A DNA stretch of 6,323 bases from Planctomycetota bacterium (GTDB lineage Bacteria; Planctomycetota; Brocadiia; JAJRTI01): NCBI GenBank assembly GCA_024278415.1, contig JAJRTI010000857.1, positions 1 to 6,323 on the forward strand. The letters are read 5' to 3'. A model generated the notes under the pieces. The model worked only from the letters and a program-made list of their open reading frames with translations, did not search any database and was not told the DNA's origin. The position numbers were made by a program, and so were the translations under genes. Positions 1 through 6,276 of the stretch are shown piece after piece (within the stretch, counting starts at the first letter, position 1; each line of letters begins with the position of its first letter).

Positions 1-410
1 GCGGCGAGGCGTTCTGTCGTGTCTGCCGCGGCCGCCCATTCCCAATTGCCCTCTTGGGCTTGAGCGAGAAAGCGCAACGCCTGAGCCGACTGAGGTGCGG
101 CCTGCACGGCTCTGCCCAGCAATCGCTCCGCTTCGATATAGTCCCCGCTCTTGAGCCGTGCAAGACCGTCTGCCAGAGACGAGGCGTTTGCATGCAGACC
201 GCCCTGATAGCAGATCGCGAGCGCCAGCGCTGCCACGCGCCCCGTCGCGATCATCGGCCTCCAGTTCCTAGTCCCGGCACTCCCATTCTTGATGTGGCCC
301 TTCACGCCCGCGGCCGGTGGAGAGAGCGCTACCCCCCCCTGCAAGAACTGGACCAGTACGGCCTGATTGGCCTGCAAAAATCCGTCGCTGTCGCGTTTCA
401 CATGCTGCAT
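1..410 (-). CDS. Exported TPR-like protein, 5' part only (runs off left edge)
   Basis: This is the N-terminal part of a gene whose 3' end lies beyond base 1; no function can be assigned. Read from the ATG at 254-252, it begins with a signal peptide: MIATGR, then the hydrophobic stretch VAALALAICY, then a cleavage site near LHA|NA. About 60 helical residues follow with TPR character: L..G..RLKSGDYIEAERLL..AV..AP, then LRFLAQA.EGNWEWAAAA. The same frame stays open upstream to an ATG at 410-408. That ATG has a better-placed Shine-Dalgarno (AGAGGG at 423-418, 7 nt spacing) and sits about 57 nt below a good promoter. Starting there adds 52 residues (MQHVKRDSDG...RNWRP) before the signal peptide, which is unusual for an exported protein. 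The ATG at 254 has GGAGG only 3 nt upstream. I give the longer frame; the true start is unresolved. The extension contains a G8 tract at 339-332. Codon third positions are GC-rich in both segments. Confidence 0.6.
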   Translation of the reverse strand, partial: MQHVKRDSDGFLQANQAVLVQFLQGGVALSPPAAGVKGHIKNGSAGTRNWRPMIATGRVAALALAICYQGGLHANASSLADGLARLKSGDYIEAERLLGRAVQAAPQSAQALRFLAQAQEGNWEWAAAADTTERLA

Positions 411-441
411 GCCGAATCCCTCTTGCGCAGCGTCTGAGCAC

Positions 442-462
442 AGTGACTATCACTCAAGTCAC
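442..462. promoter_or_regulatory. Palindromic element at the predicted transcription start (possible operator)
   Basis: AGTGA-CTA-TCACT at 442-454 is a perfect 5-bp inverted repeat. It overlaps a second inverted repeat, GTGACT (443-448) with AGTCAC (457-462). Together they lie just downstream of the predicted start near 468 of the left-edge gene. A dimeric regulator could bind there, or the transcript could form a small 5' hairpin. No known regulator motif is recognised. Confidence 0.3.
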
Positions 463-474
463 GATGTGAACTAC

Positions 475-504
475 GTTATGTGGTAGTGCTTTGCATTGTG
501 TCAA
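475..504 (-). promoter_or_regulatory. Sigma70-type promoter for the left-edge TPR-like gene
   Basis: On the minus strand a perfect -35 hexamer TTGACA lies at 504-499. After an 18-nt spacer comes CATAAC at 480-475, which matches the -10 consensus at four of six positions. The predicted transcript starts near 468, about 57 nt upstream of the ATG at 410 and about 213 nt upstream of the ATG at 254. The surrounding DNA is noticeably more AT-rich than the rest of the window, which supports an intergenic control region. The assignment rests on consensus matching only. Confidence 0.55.
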
Positions 505-643
505 GGGACAAGTGAAGTGGTGAGGAGGCGAGAGTTGAATCTCCCCGACTGCCCTGAGGTGTACGGACACGCCTTCGGTCGCTCTCCCTTGCCCCTGACC
601 CGCCTGAACCCATGAGGAATGCGCGCAGCGTCAAAGGGCTGGC

Positions 644-1879
644 CTACCGAAGGCCGTAGATGTCCATCGCGTTGTCGTGGAACCAGAGCTTGGCCACTCG
701 GATCGCGTCGGGCTGGTCCATGAGCCCCGCTTGGATGCGCTTGGCGAGCACGCGGGCCACGACCTCCTTGGCCATGATGAGGTGCCCATACACCTTCTCG
801 ACCGTGATGCGGTAGTCGCCGCCGAACGCAATGATGTTGTTCATGGGCACGAGGTCGATGCACTCGTCGAGCATGCGCGCGGTCTGCGCGGGCGAGACGA
901 CCGTATTCCAGCAGAGGTTGAGCGACACGTTGGGGAACATCTTGCCCACCATGACCGCCTCGCGCACGAACGGCGTGCCGAGGTGGAACAGGTCGAAGTG
1001 CACGTCGGGATGGGCTTGGGCCAAGGGGATGAGGTGGCAGGGGTGCGAGTCCCGGAAGTCGCCCCACACGCCGGAGTGGCACGCGACCGTGAGGCCGTGC
1101 TCCCGCGCGAAGCCCATGAGCCGGTCCTGCGCGGCGCAACGCAGCACGCGCCAGTCCTGCGGCGCCATGCTGCTGGGGCCGTTGGCCAGCTTGGCGAACG
1201 CCGCGTCCGCGGCCTGCGGGTTCGGCTTTTTGTAATCGAAGCAAATCATCTTGATCCCGAACATGCCGATCTTGAGCATGCGCTTGCCTTCGGCTTCGAG
1301 CCACGCGGCGTACCCGTCGAGCGTGCGATCGGCCGGCGCGGCCTTGTCCACAAACCGGCGCATGGTGTTCGGGGCCGTGTGCTTGGTGATGCGCCAGAGC
1401 GGCTTGAGCAGGTCCATGTCGTACTCGGCGTGGTGCTCCGCATTGTCCACGAGCGCGGCCTGAATGTTGCACATCTGGCGCAGCACCTGGTCGTAGAGGC
1501 CGGCGCGGTTGTCCCGCTGGAGGAGGGCCGACACCTCCCGGGCGTTGCTCTGGGTGAAGTCCGCGTAGTCCGTCACGCGGCGGAGCCAAATCTGCGCGGG
1601 CCGCGCGTACGAGCCGTGCTTGATCATGGCGTAGAACGGCTAGAACGCGGCCCACTTCTTGTCCACGGACATGTCCTCGTCGTCGACCAGGCGCTGGTAC
1701 ATCTCCGGCGCCATGCCGGCGGAGATGAAGTCGGCCCGGGTGTAGTGCGAGAAGAGGATGAAGAAGTCCACGTGGCGCGAGATGCGTTTGGCTTCCGGCA
1801 CGAGATGCTCGTGCGCGTCGACGACGGGGATCTCGTGCAGGGCTTCGAGCAGGCTTTGGGTCGTCGGGTCGGGTTCCAC
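644..1879 (-). pseudogene. Amidohydrolase (uronate-isomerase-like), interrupted by an in-frame amber codon
   Basis: The reading frame encodes about 411 residues of a metal-dependent TIM-barrel amidohydrolase, of the type distantly related to glucuronate isomerase. Visible ligands are the HxH motif H23-E24-H25 (VVDAHEHL), H268 (VACHSGVWGDFR), H299 (LFHLGTPF) and D355 (FGGDYR). The C-terminal signature is FHDNAMDIYGL. The LFSHYTRADFISAGM stretch near residues 42-56 fits bacterial relatives of this group. The start is GTG at 1879-1877, with GGAG at 1892-1889 (9 nt spacing), only 2 nt after the stop of the CBM9-like lipoprotein gene, so the two are probably translationally coupled. Codon 80 (1642-1640) is TAG, between KKWAAF and PFYAMIKHGSYAR. 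Both sides are in the same frame and otherwise intact. The first ATG after the stop (1627) has no Shine-Dalgarno, so efficient restart is unlikely. The truncated 79-residue product would lack most of the barrel. A recent nonsense mutation or a base error is most likely. The substrate is unknown. Confidence 0.8.
1640..1642 (-). other. In-frame TAG codon inside the amidohydrolase
   Basis: The minus strand reads GCG TTC TAG CCG TTC TAC. One base change (for example G to T from GAG, or a change from AAG, CAG or TAC) would produce this stop. The heptamer GTTCTAG/GTTCTAC is nearly repeated 9 nt apart (TAGAACG on the plus strand at 1632-1638 and 1641-1647), so a local templated change is conceivable. 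TAG also serves as the terminal stop of this gene, metG and the HEAT protein gene, which argues that it is a normal stop here. Confidence 0.85.
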
Positions 1880-1881
1880 GG

Positions 1882-2751
1882 TTAGTCACTCCGTTGGCTG
1901 GTGCGTGCGGGCTTGTTCGAAAACGTGATGATGCCGAACCGATTCGGCACGTGAAACGCGGGTTTGGGCCTGAGCGAGTTGGACCATTGGCTGTATTGCT
2001 CGTTCGTCACGCCGCCGCATCGGTTCAAGCCCAGGCGCCACGTGTCGCCCGGCTGGGGCGGCGTGCGCGGAGCGTAGCAGGCGAGGTCCGCGAAGGGGAT
2101 TGCCACCTCCATGGTCCAGGCGTAGTCGGTGTCGGTGTCGTCGTTGAGCGTGCCGTCGATGAGGCCGGCGGCTTGGATGCCCGCCGCGTCGTATTTGGCT
2201 TTGGCCCCGGCGCCGGGCCGGCCGTCGAGGATCGTGCCGAGGCAGTTGATTTCGAAGTTGATGTAACGCTTCGGGTGCGCGGCATCGGGAGCGATGAAGG
2301 CCTCGACCGTGTCGTCCCTGTAGACCTTCGCGTCGCGCTTAGTCTCGAACGCGGCGATGTGGCGGTCGAGGCAGAAGTAAGCGAGGTAGAGGCGCCCGTC
2401 GTCCCAGAGCAGCTTGACGATGGTCTGCTCCTTCGGCCCGCTTTCCCACCAGGGGAACGTGAACGGCCCCACCTCGACCGCCGCGCGCCAGGAAGGCTCG
2501 TCGAGCCGGCCGTCGATGGTGATCGGCCCGGCCGCGCGGCGCACCTCGTACGTGGGCAGCGCCGGCTCACGCACGGACGCACAGCCCTGTAGCGCAAGGA
2601 GCAGGAGGGCGGCCGCGGCGATCGGAACGAGCTTGCCGTGAGTCGTGCAGAGTTTCTTGCGGCGGCCGCTGAGGCAGGCCGTGTCGCGCATGCGAAGCTC
2701 GCGCACGTCGGCTTCGGACGGAAGAGTGGCGAGGGGGTAGGTCGGTGGCAT
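1882..2751 (-). CDS. CBM9-like domain lipoprotein
   Basis: This is a predicted envelope lipoprotein with one carbohydrate-binding family 9-like domain. The signal sequence has basic residues (GRRKK), the hydrophobic stretch IAAAALLLLAL and a lipobox LQGC with the lipidated Cys at residue 57. The domain runs from about residue 68 to 277. Its markers are IDGRLDEPSW (79-88), the YRDDTVEAFIAP segment (145-155), WTMEVAIPF (212-220), WRLGLNR (238-244), YSQWSN (253-258) and the final strand FGIITF (272-277). No catalytic domain is present, so it probably binds sugar or positions a partner. The start is uncertain. ATG 2751 lies about 39 nt below an extended -10 element and has AAGAGG 12 nt upstream. 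ATG 2691 would give a shorter, more typical signal peptide but has a weaker ribosome site. The frame is open back to 2940, but that start lies above the predicted promoter. The TAA stop at 1882 is followed 2 nt later by the amidohydrolase GTG, implying an operon. Confidence 0.82.
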   Translation of the reverse strand: MPPTYPLATLPSEADVRELRMRDTACLSGRRKKLCTTHGKLVPIAAAALLLLALQGCASVREPALPTYEVRRAAGPITIDGRLDEPSWRAAVEVGPFTFPWWESGPKEQTIVKLLWDDGRLYLAYFCLDRHIAAFETKRDAKVYRDDTVEAFIAPDAAHPKRYINFEINCLGTILDGRPGAGAKAKYDAAGIQAAGLIDGTLNDDTDTDYAWTMEVAIPFADLACYAPRTPPQPGDTWRLGLNRCGGVTNEQYSQWSNSLRPKPAFHVPNRFGIITFSNKPARTSQRSD

Positions 2752-2796
2752 GTAGGCGCTACGCCTCTTAAACGCTCCATGTGTTGCTCGCACGCC

Positions 2797-2805
2797 AGTA
2801 TACCA
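2797..2805 (-). promoter_or_regulatory. Extended -10 promoter for the lipoprotein-amidohydrolase pair
   Basis: The minus strand reads TGG-TATACT: the hexamer TATACT (2802-2797) matches the -10 consensus at five of six positions and is preceded by the TGn extended -10 element (2805-2803). No good -35 hexamer is visible at the usual distance, as is common for extended -10 promoters. The predicted start near 2790 would give a leader of about 39 nt to ATG 2751. Confidence 0.45.
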
Positions 2806-2868
2806 CTTCCCCCAGCGGATGCCGCCCACTTGCGCTGAGATTCCTCGCCTCGCCCGGGTACGTGCTTG

Positions 2869-2919
2869 GCATGCGCATGCGAAGAAGCGTGCGCCGTAGC
2901 CGCATGCGCCAGCATGCGG
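2869..2919. repeat. GCATGC palindromes and stem-loop downstream of metG
   Basis: GCATGCGCATGC at 2869-2880 is a perfect 12-nt palindrome. CCGCATGC (2900-2907) and GCATGCGG (2912-2919) form a perfect 8-bp stem around a 4-nt loop, about 65 nt past the metG stop. No T-run follows on the minus strand, so this is not a standard intrinsic terminator. It could protect or end the metG transcript by another mechanism. The 12-mer GCGCATGCGAAG occurs at 2873-2884 and again at 2686-2697, just at the alternative lipoprotein start. Confidence 0.45.
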
Positions 2920-2983
2920 AGCAGCCGGCGAGTCGCTCACGGAACGCCCGTATTTTAGCGAATGCGGCTGCCCCGGTGCTCGG

Positions 2984-4678
2984 CTACTCCCCGCGCTTGC
3001 CAGCGAACCGCTCGCGCAGCCCCTCGATCTCCTCGTCCTCGATCTTCGTCACGAGCGGCGTCGCGTCCGCGCTGACCGGCTTGCCCGTCAGCGCGTCGGT
3101 GTCGAGTGCGGCGTCCCACGGCCGCGCGTGCACGTCGTCGTCGATGCCGAGTTGCTTGAAGATGGACTCTGCGGTGTCGGGGATAAACGGCGCGGCGAGT
3201 ATGGCGAGCGACCGGCAGATGTTCGCCGCGAGCCCGAGCGTGGTGCCGCAGGCCTCCATGTCCTCCTTGCGCTGCTTCCACGGCTCCTTCTCGTCGAAGT
3301 ACTTGTTGCAGTCGGCCCAGAGCGCGCGTTGGGCGCGCACGCACTTCTGGAACTGGCAGGCTTCGATCGCCTCACGCGCCTCGTCCAGGCGCGCCTTGAG
3401 TTGCGCCTTGAGCGTCGCGTCCGCGTCCGTGGGCTTCGTCTGCGCCGGCACGACGCCGTCGAAGTACTTGCGCACGAAGCTCAGCCCGCGCAGCACGAAG
3501 TTGCCGAGCGTGTCCGCGAGATCCTTGTTGACCGCGTCTTGGAAGCCGCCCCACATGAAGTCGCTATCGCCTTTCTCCGGCGCGACGAGGCACAGATAGT
3601 AGCGCCAGTAGTCGGACGGGTACAGCTCGATCGCGTCGTCGGTGAACACGCCCCGGCCTTGGCTCGTGCTGAACTTGCCGCCCTCGTAGTTGAGCCACTG
3701 GAAGCCCTTAATCATGTCCGCGTAGATGAAGCCGTCGTCCGCGCCCATCATGGTCGTAGGCCACGTGACCGTGTGGAACGGCACGTTGTCCTTGGCCATG
3801 AACTGCACGAGCTTCGTGTCGTTGCTCTTCCAGTACTCCTGCCAACGGTCCGGCTCGCCGATGCTGTCGGCCCATTCCATGCTGATGCCGATGTAGCCGA
3901 TGGGCGCATCGAACCAGACGTAGAAGACTTTGCCGTCGTACCCGTCGAGCGGCACGGGGATGCCCCAGTCGAGGTCGCGGGTGATGCAGCGGTCTTGAAG
4001 GCCTTCGTCGAGCCACTTGTAGGCGATGGACTTCGTCGTGCGGGGCCAGCCTTCCCGGGTATCCACCCAAGTGCGGATCTTGTCCGCGAGCTTGGGCAGT
4101 TGGAGGAAGAGATGTTTGGACTGGCGCGCCTCCAGCTTCGTGCTCCCGCTAATGGCGGATCGCGGATTCACGAGGTCGATGGGGTCGAGGAGGGTGGTGC
4201 AGCTCTCGCACTGGTCGCCGCGCGCGCGCTCGTACCCGCACTTGGGGCACGTGCCCTCGACGAAGCGGTCGGGCAGATAGCGCTGGTCGTCTTCGCACCA
4301 GAGCTGCTTGATCGTGCGCTCTGCGATAAGGCCGTTGCGGTGCAGGCAGAGGAAGATGTGCTGCGTCATCTCGTGGTTCTGCTTGCTGCTCGTGCGGCCA
4401 AAGTAGTCGAACGAGAGCCGGAACCGGTCGTAGATATCCTTCTGGATCTGGTAGTACTTCGCCGCGTACTCCTCGACCGGCAGGCCTTCTTCAATCGCGG
4501 AGATCTCGGCCGGAGTGCCATGTTCGTCCGTGCCGCACACCGCGAGCACGTCGTGGCCCTGCTGCCGGTGGTAGCGCGCGTAAATGTCGGCCGGCAATAG
4601 CGAGCCAATGAGGTTGCCCAAGTGCTTCACACCGTTGATATACGGCAGGGCGCTGGTGACGAGGTAGCGAGCAGGCAT
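2984..4678 (-). CDS. metG: Methionyl-tRNA synthetase
   Basis: This class I synthetase charges tRNA-Met with methionine in the cytoplasm, for both initiation and elongation. It is complete at 564 residues. The N-terminal catalytic core opens with YLVTSALPYINGVKHLGN; the HIGH-type motif is HLGN at 19-22, followed by CGTDEHGTP (48-56). A zinc knuckle has Cys144, Cys147, Cys157 and Cys160. WFDAPIGYIGI (255-265) belongs to the active-site region. The second signature loop is KFSTS at 335-339 instead of KMSKS. The helical anticodon-binding domain includes LGNFVLRGLSF (391-401) and an EPW motif (465-467); the Trp corresponds to the one that reads the CAU anticodon in Escherichia coli. There is no C-terminal EMAP-type tRNA-binding domain, so it is the short form. 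I chose ATG 4678 because homology begins at once (MPARYLVTS) and a promoter lies just above; the upstream in-frame ATG at 4726 falls at the predicted transcription start. The stop is TAG. Confidence 0.96.
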   Translation of the reverse strand: MPARYLVTSALPYINGVKHLGNLIGSLLPADIYARYHRQQGHDVLAVCGTDEHGTPAEISAIEEGLPVEEYAAKYYQIQKDIYDRFRLSFDYFGRTSSKQNHEMTQHIFLCLHRNGLIAERTIKQLWCEDDQRYLPDRFVEGTCPKCGYERARGDQCESCTTLLDPIDLVNPRSAISGSTKLEARQSKHLFLQLPKLADKIRTWVDTREGWPRTTKSIAYKWLDEGLQDRCITRDLDWGIPVPLDGYDGKVFYVWFDAPIGYIGISMEWADSIGEPDRWQEYWKSNDTKLVQFMAKDNVPFHTVTWPTTMMGADDGFIYADMIKGFQWLNYEGGKFSTSQGRGVFTDDAIELYPSDYWRYYLCLVAPEKGDSDFMWGGFQDAVNKDLADTLGNFVLRGLSFVRKYFDGVVPAQTKPTDADATLKAQLKARLDEAREAIEACQFQKCVRAQRALWADCNKYFDEKEPWKQRKEDMEACGTTLGLAANICRSLAILAAPFIPDTAESIFKQLGIDDDVHARPWDAALDTDALTGKPVSADATPLVTKIEDEEIEGLRERFAGKRGE

Positions 4679-4726
4679 AGAACGCGTCTCTTTTTGTGAA
4701 TTGCAGTCGATGGGGGAGAATAGCAT

Positions 4727-4755
4727 AGTTTATAGGAGCGGCCCCGAGTTGGCAA
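4727..4755 (-). promoter_or_regulatory. Candidate sigma70-type promoter of metG
   Basis: On the minus strand TTGCCA (4755-4750, five of six matches to the -35 consensus) is followed either by TAAACT (4732-4727) at 17 nt or by TATAAA (4734-4729) at 15 nt. The start would be near 4720, leaving a leader of about 42 nt to ATG 4678 with AGAG about 11 nt before the start codon. No T-box, SAM riboswitch or other leader fold can be recognised in so short a leader. The rest of 4756-4962 holds no gene I can support. Confidence 0.45.
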
Positions 4756-4962
4756 GGTTGGCAGGCGACGGTTACTGATCGGGTCGTCCTGCCTCCCCAT
4801 CCCACTCGCTTGGCAAGCCTCCACGTGGACAACTCGCATATCCCTTTCGCCAACATTCACTTCATCGTTCACCCAATCGACGCAGGCGCGGTCGCGGAAC
4901 GACGAAGCGGCCCCGCGGGCACGCTAACAGCCGCCAGCCCATGTCGCTGCCGCCAACTCAGG

Positions 4963-6081
4963 CTACGGCCCCGGACCGCCCTCGTCCTCAGGGAACAGGT
5001 ACCGGCCCTTCTCGGCCCACCACTGCTTCCAGGCCTTCACCAGCGCCGCATGGTCTGCGCCTGGCGCGTAGTCGGGCTTCTGCTTGATCTTCCCGGAGTT
5101 CAGCATGTCGCACAACACCACAAGGCCATTGAGTTGCACCGACCGATCACTGTCGTTCAGGAACGTGATGTACAGAGGTACCAACTGCGGCAGATGCATC
5201 TCGCGTAGGGCGTAGGCCGCCCCATTGCGAACATACGCTGTGGGGTGGCCCATTAGCGTCTCAAGAGCGGAGATGCATGCGGGATCGTCGACCAGTCGCA
5301 GTGCGCTCCCCGCGCCAGCGAGACTTCCCGTCGGGTAGGCTTTGCCCTTCCATGCCTTGATGAAGTCGTCGAGCGCAGACCAGTCGCGAAGCGCCAACCG
5401 GGTAGCGATCGCCTTCGCTGCCGTTCTGGGATCGCGGGCGTTCGAGGCCTTCTTGAGGACGGACAACGTGTCAGGGCCCGTGCGCTCGAATAGCCTGAGC
5501 GCGTCCATGGCATGCACTGCGACCTCGGAGTCGTCGGCCAGCACTGCCGCGCGCCATTCTGCTGCAAGTTTGTCGAGCGGCGGCAACGCGTCGGGGATCG
5601 CGGGTCTCTGCGCGGCTAACCACATGAACGGTGCATCGTACTGAACGACGGTGTACGCCCCGCCTGCGCCACGCTCCGGCGTCAGGAATACCACGGTCCG
5701 CACGCCCACCGGGATCTGATGCACGTACATGAGCAGGTACGGATCGCTTGGCCGGAACACGCGAATCTTCAGCTCCTTGCCTGGCTGTGCGCCCTTGATC
5801 ACGCCGTCCACGCGGTACGTGACCAACTGCCATCTTCCCTTCGCAGTGGTGTGCCTGAGACGCACCTCGCCTTCGCGCGTTGGAACGGACTTGGTCGCTA
5901 CGCCTGTGACAACCAGCTTCGCGCGCTTGTACGCGGCCTTGGAGGGATCCCCCTCGTCGAGGTACTGGTTGCACTCTAACCCCGCGTGGGCAGCCGCCGT
6001 TACTGCGCAGCAAGCAACGGCTACCCACGTGCGAATCCACGTGCGCCTAGGACGGTCTCGTCTCGGTCTTGTCATTTGCAT
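4963..6081 (-). CDS. Exported HEAT-repeat protein with N-terminal beta-rich domain
   Basis: This protein of unknown function is 372 residues long and predicted to be secreted. The signal peptide has a very basic n-region (residues 4-17, seven Arg), a hydrophobic core (about 19-30) and a cleavage site at AHA33|G34. Residues about 54-157 form a strand-rich domain (AKLVVTGVATKS, YRVDGVIKG, GKELKIRVFR, GVRTVVFLTPERG, AYTVVQYDAP) that recalls NTR/OB-fold-like secreted domains; this is only an impression. From about 170 the protein is helical. The clearest HEAT-like units are 265-296 (ISALETLMGHPTAYVRNGAA) and 297-329 (LVPLYITFLNDSDRSVQLNG). It ends with WKQWWAEKGR (351-360), a closing motif often seen after HEAT repeats in secreted planctomycete-type proteins. 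The start is ATG 6081-6079 because AGGAG at 6092-6088 is 6 nt upstream; an in-frame ATG at 6111 lacks such a site. It is probably a protein-protein interaction scaffold outside the cytoplasmic membrane. The stop is TAG. Confidence 0.85.
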   Translation of the reverse strand: MQMTRPRRDRPRRTWIRTWVAVACCAVTAAAHAGLECNQYLDEGDPSKAAYKRAKLVVTGVATKSVPTREGEVRLRHTTAKGRWQLVTYRVDGVIKGAQPGKELKIRVFRPSDPYLLMYVHQIPVGVRTVVFLTPERGAGGAYTVVQYDAPFMWLAAQRPAIPDALPPLDKLAAEWRAAVLADDSEVAVHAMDALRLFERTGPDTLSVLKKASNARDPRTAAKAIATRLALRDWSALDDFIKAWKGKAYPTGSLAGAGSALRLVDDPACISALETLMGHPTAYVRNGAAYALREMHLPQLVPLYITFLNDSDRSVQLNGLVVLCDMLNSGKIKQKPDYAPGADHAALVKAWKQWWAEKGRYLFPEDEGGPGP

Positions 6082-6087
6082 GGGCGA

Positions 6088-6092
6088 CTCCT
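6088..6092 (-). promoter_or_regulatory. Shine-Dalgarno fixing the HEAT protein start
   Basis: AGGAG lies 6 nt before the ATG at 6081-6079 on the minus strand. It is the best-placed ribosome binding site in the window and decides between the start at 6081 and the in-frame ATG at 6111. Upstream, 6093-6323 shows no convincing promoter and no gene I can support. Confidence 0.7.
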
Positions 6093-6242
6093 GCCGGCCA
6101 CGGCCTGTCACCTGTCCCGCTCCGCGCGCTCATTTTTGGATCAATTCTCTCACACACTTCATCACGTCCTGGACAGAGATAAGGAGCCACTTGCAAAACC
6201 CCACTTGTCATGCATGTGCTGTCGCACCGCTCGCGGCGCAGT

Positions 6243-6276
6243 CCTCGTCACAGTGTCCGACGCACGGCGGACGAGG
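6243..6276. repeat. Inverted repeat upstream of the HEAT protein gene
   Basis: CCTCGTC at 6243-6249 pairs with GACGAGG at 6270-6276 (7 bp, 20-nt loop). A competing inner stem uses GTCCG (6255-6259) and CGGAC (6268-6272). The two stems share bases and are mutually exclusive. No T-run follows on either strand. In DNA this GC-rich it may be chance. Confidence 0.25.

Noticed and set aside
54..437. 127-codon open frame on the plus strand at the left end
   Set aside because: It overlaps the signal-peptide and TPR-like minus-strand gene, has no ribosome site of note and gives a Cys/Arg-rich product without a pattern.
518..594. tRNA-Ser-like 3' end on the minus strand (TTCAAC loop, CCTCCTC then ACCA)
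   Set aside because: The T-stem does not pair (GGGAG against TCTCG has mismatches), the first acceptor strand is absent and there is no intact D or anticodon arm. It is at most a chance resemblance or an eroded remnant.
1640..1642. Pyrrolysine or other genome-wide reassignment of TAG
   Set aside because: TAG is the terminal stop of metG, the HEAT protein gene and the amidohydrolase itself. Organisms that decode TAG usually avoid it as a common stop. No suppressor tRNA is visible in the window.
677..1885. 402-codon open frame antisense to the amidohydrolase
   Set aside because: Long antisense frames are expected when codon third positions are GC-rich. The product is Val/His/Arg-rich and low in complexity, with no domain.
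501..1889. Long open frame on the minus strand (462 codons) covering the amidohydrolase region
   Set aside because: It is a frame-shifted shadow of the amidohydrolase in GC-rich DNA. Its product is Arg/Pro/His-rich with no recognisable domain, whereas the other frame carries all the amidohydrolase motifs.
2752..2940. Extended N-terminus of the lipoprotein from ATG 2940
   Set aside because: The added residues are Cys/Arg/Gly-rich, lie above the predicted promoter and would push the signal sequence past residue 100.
3128..4600. 490-codon open frame antisense to metG
   Set aside because: It is a shadow of a strongly conserved housekeeping gene, and the translation is compositionally biased with no motif.
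4910..4920. GCCC-CGC-GGGC as terminator of the HEAT protein gene
   Set aside because: The stem is only 4 bp with no following T-run, so it cannot be called an intrinsic terminator.
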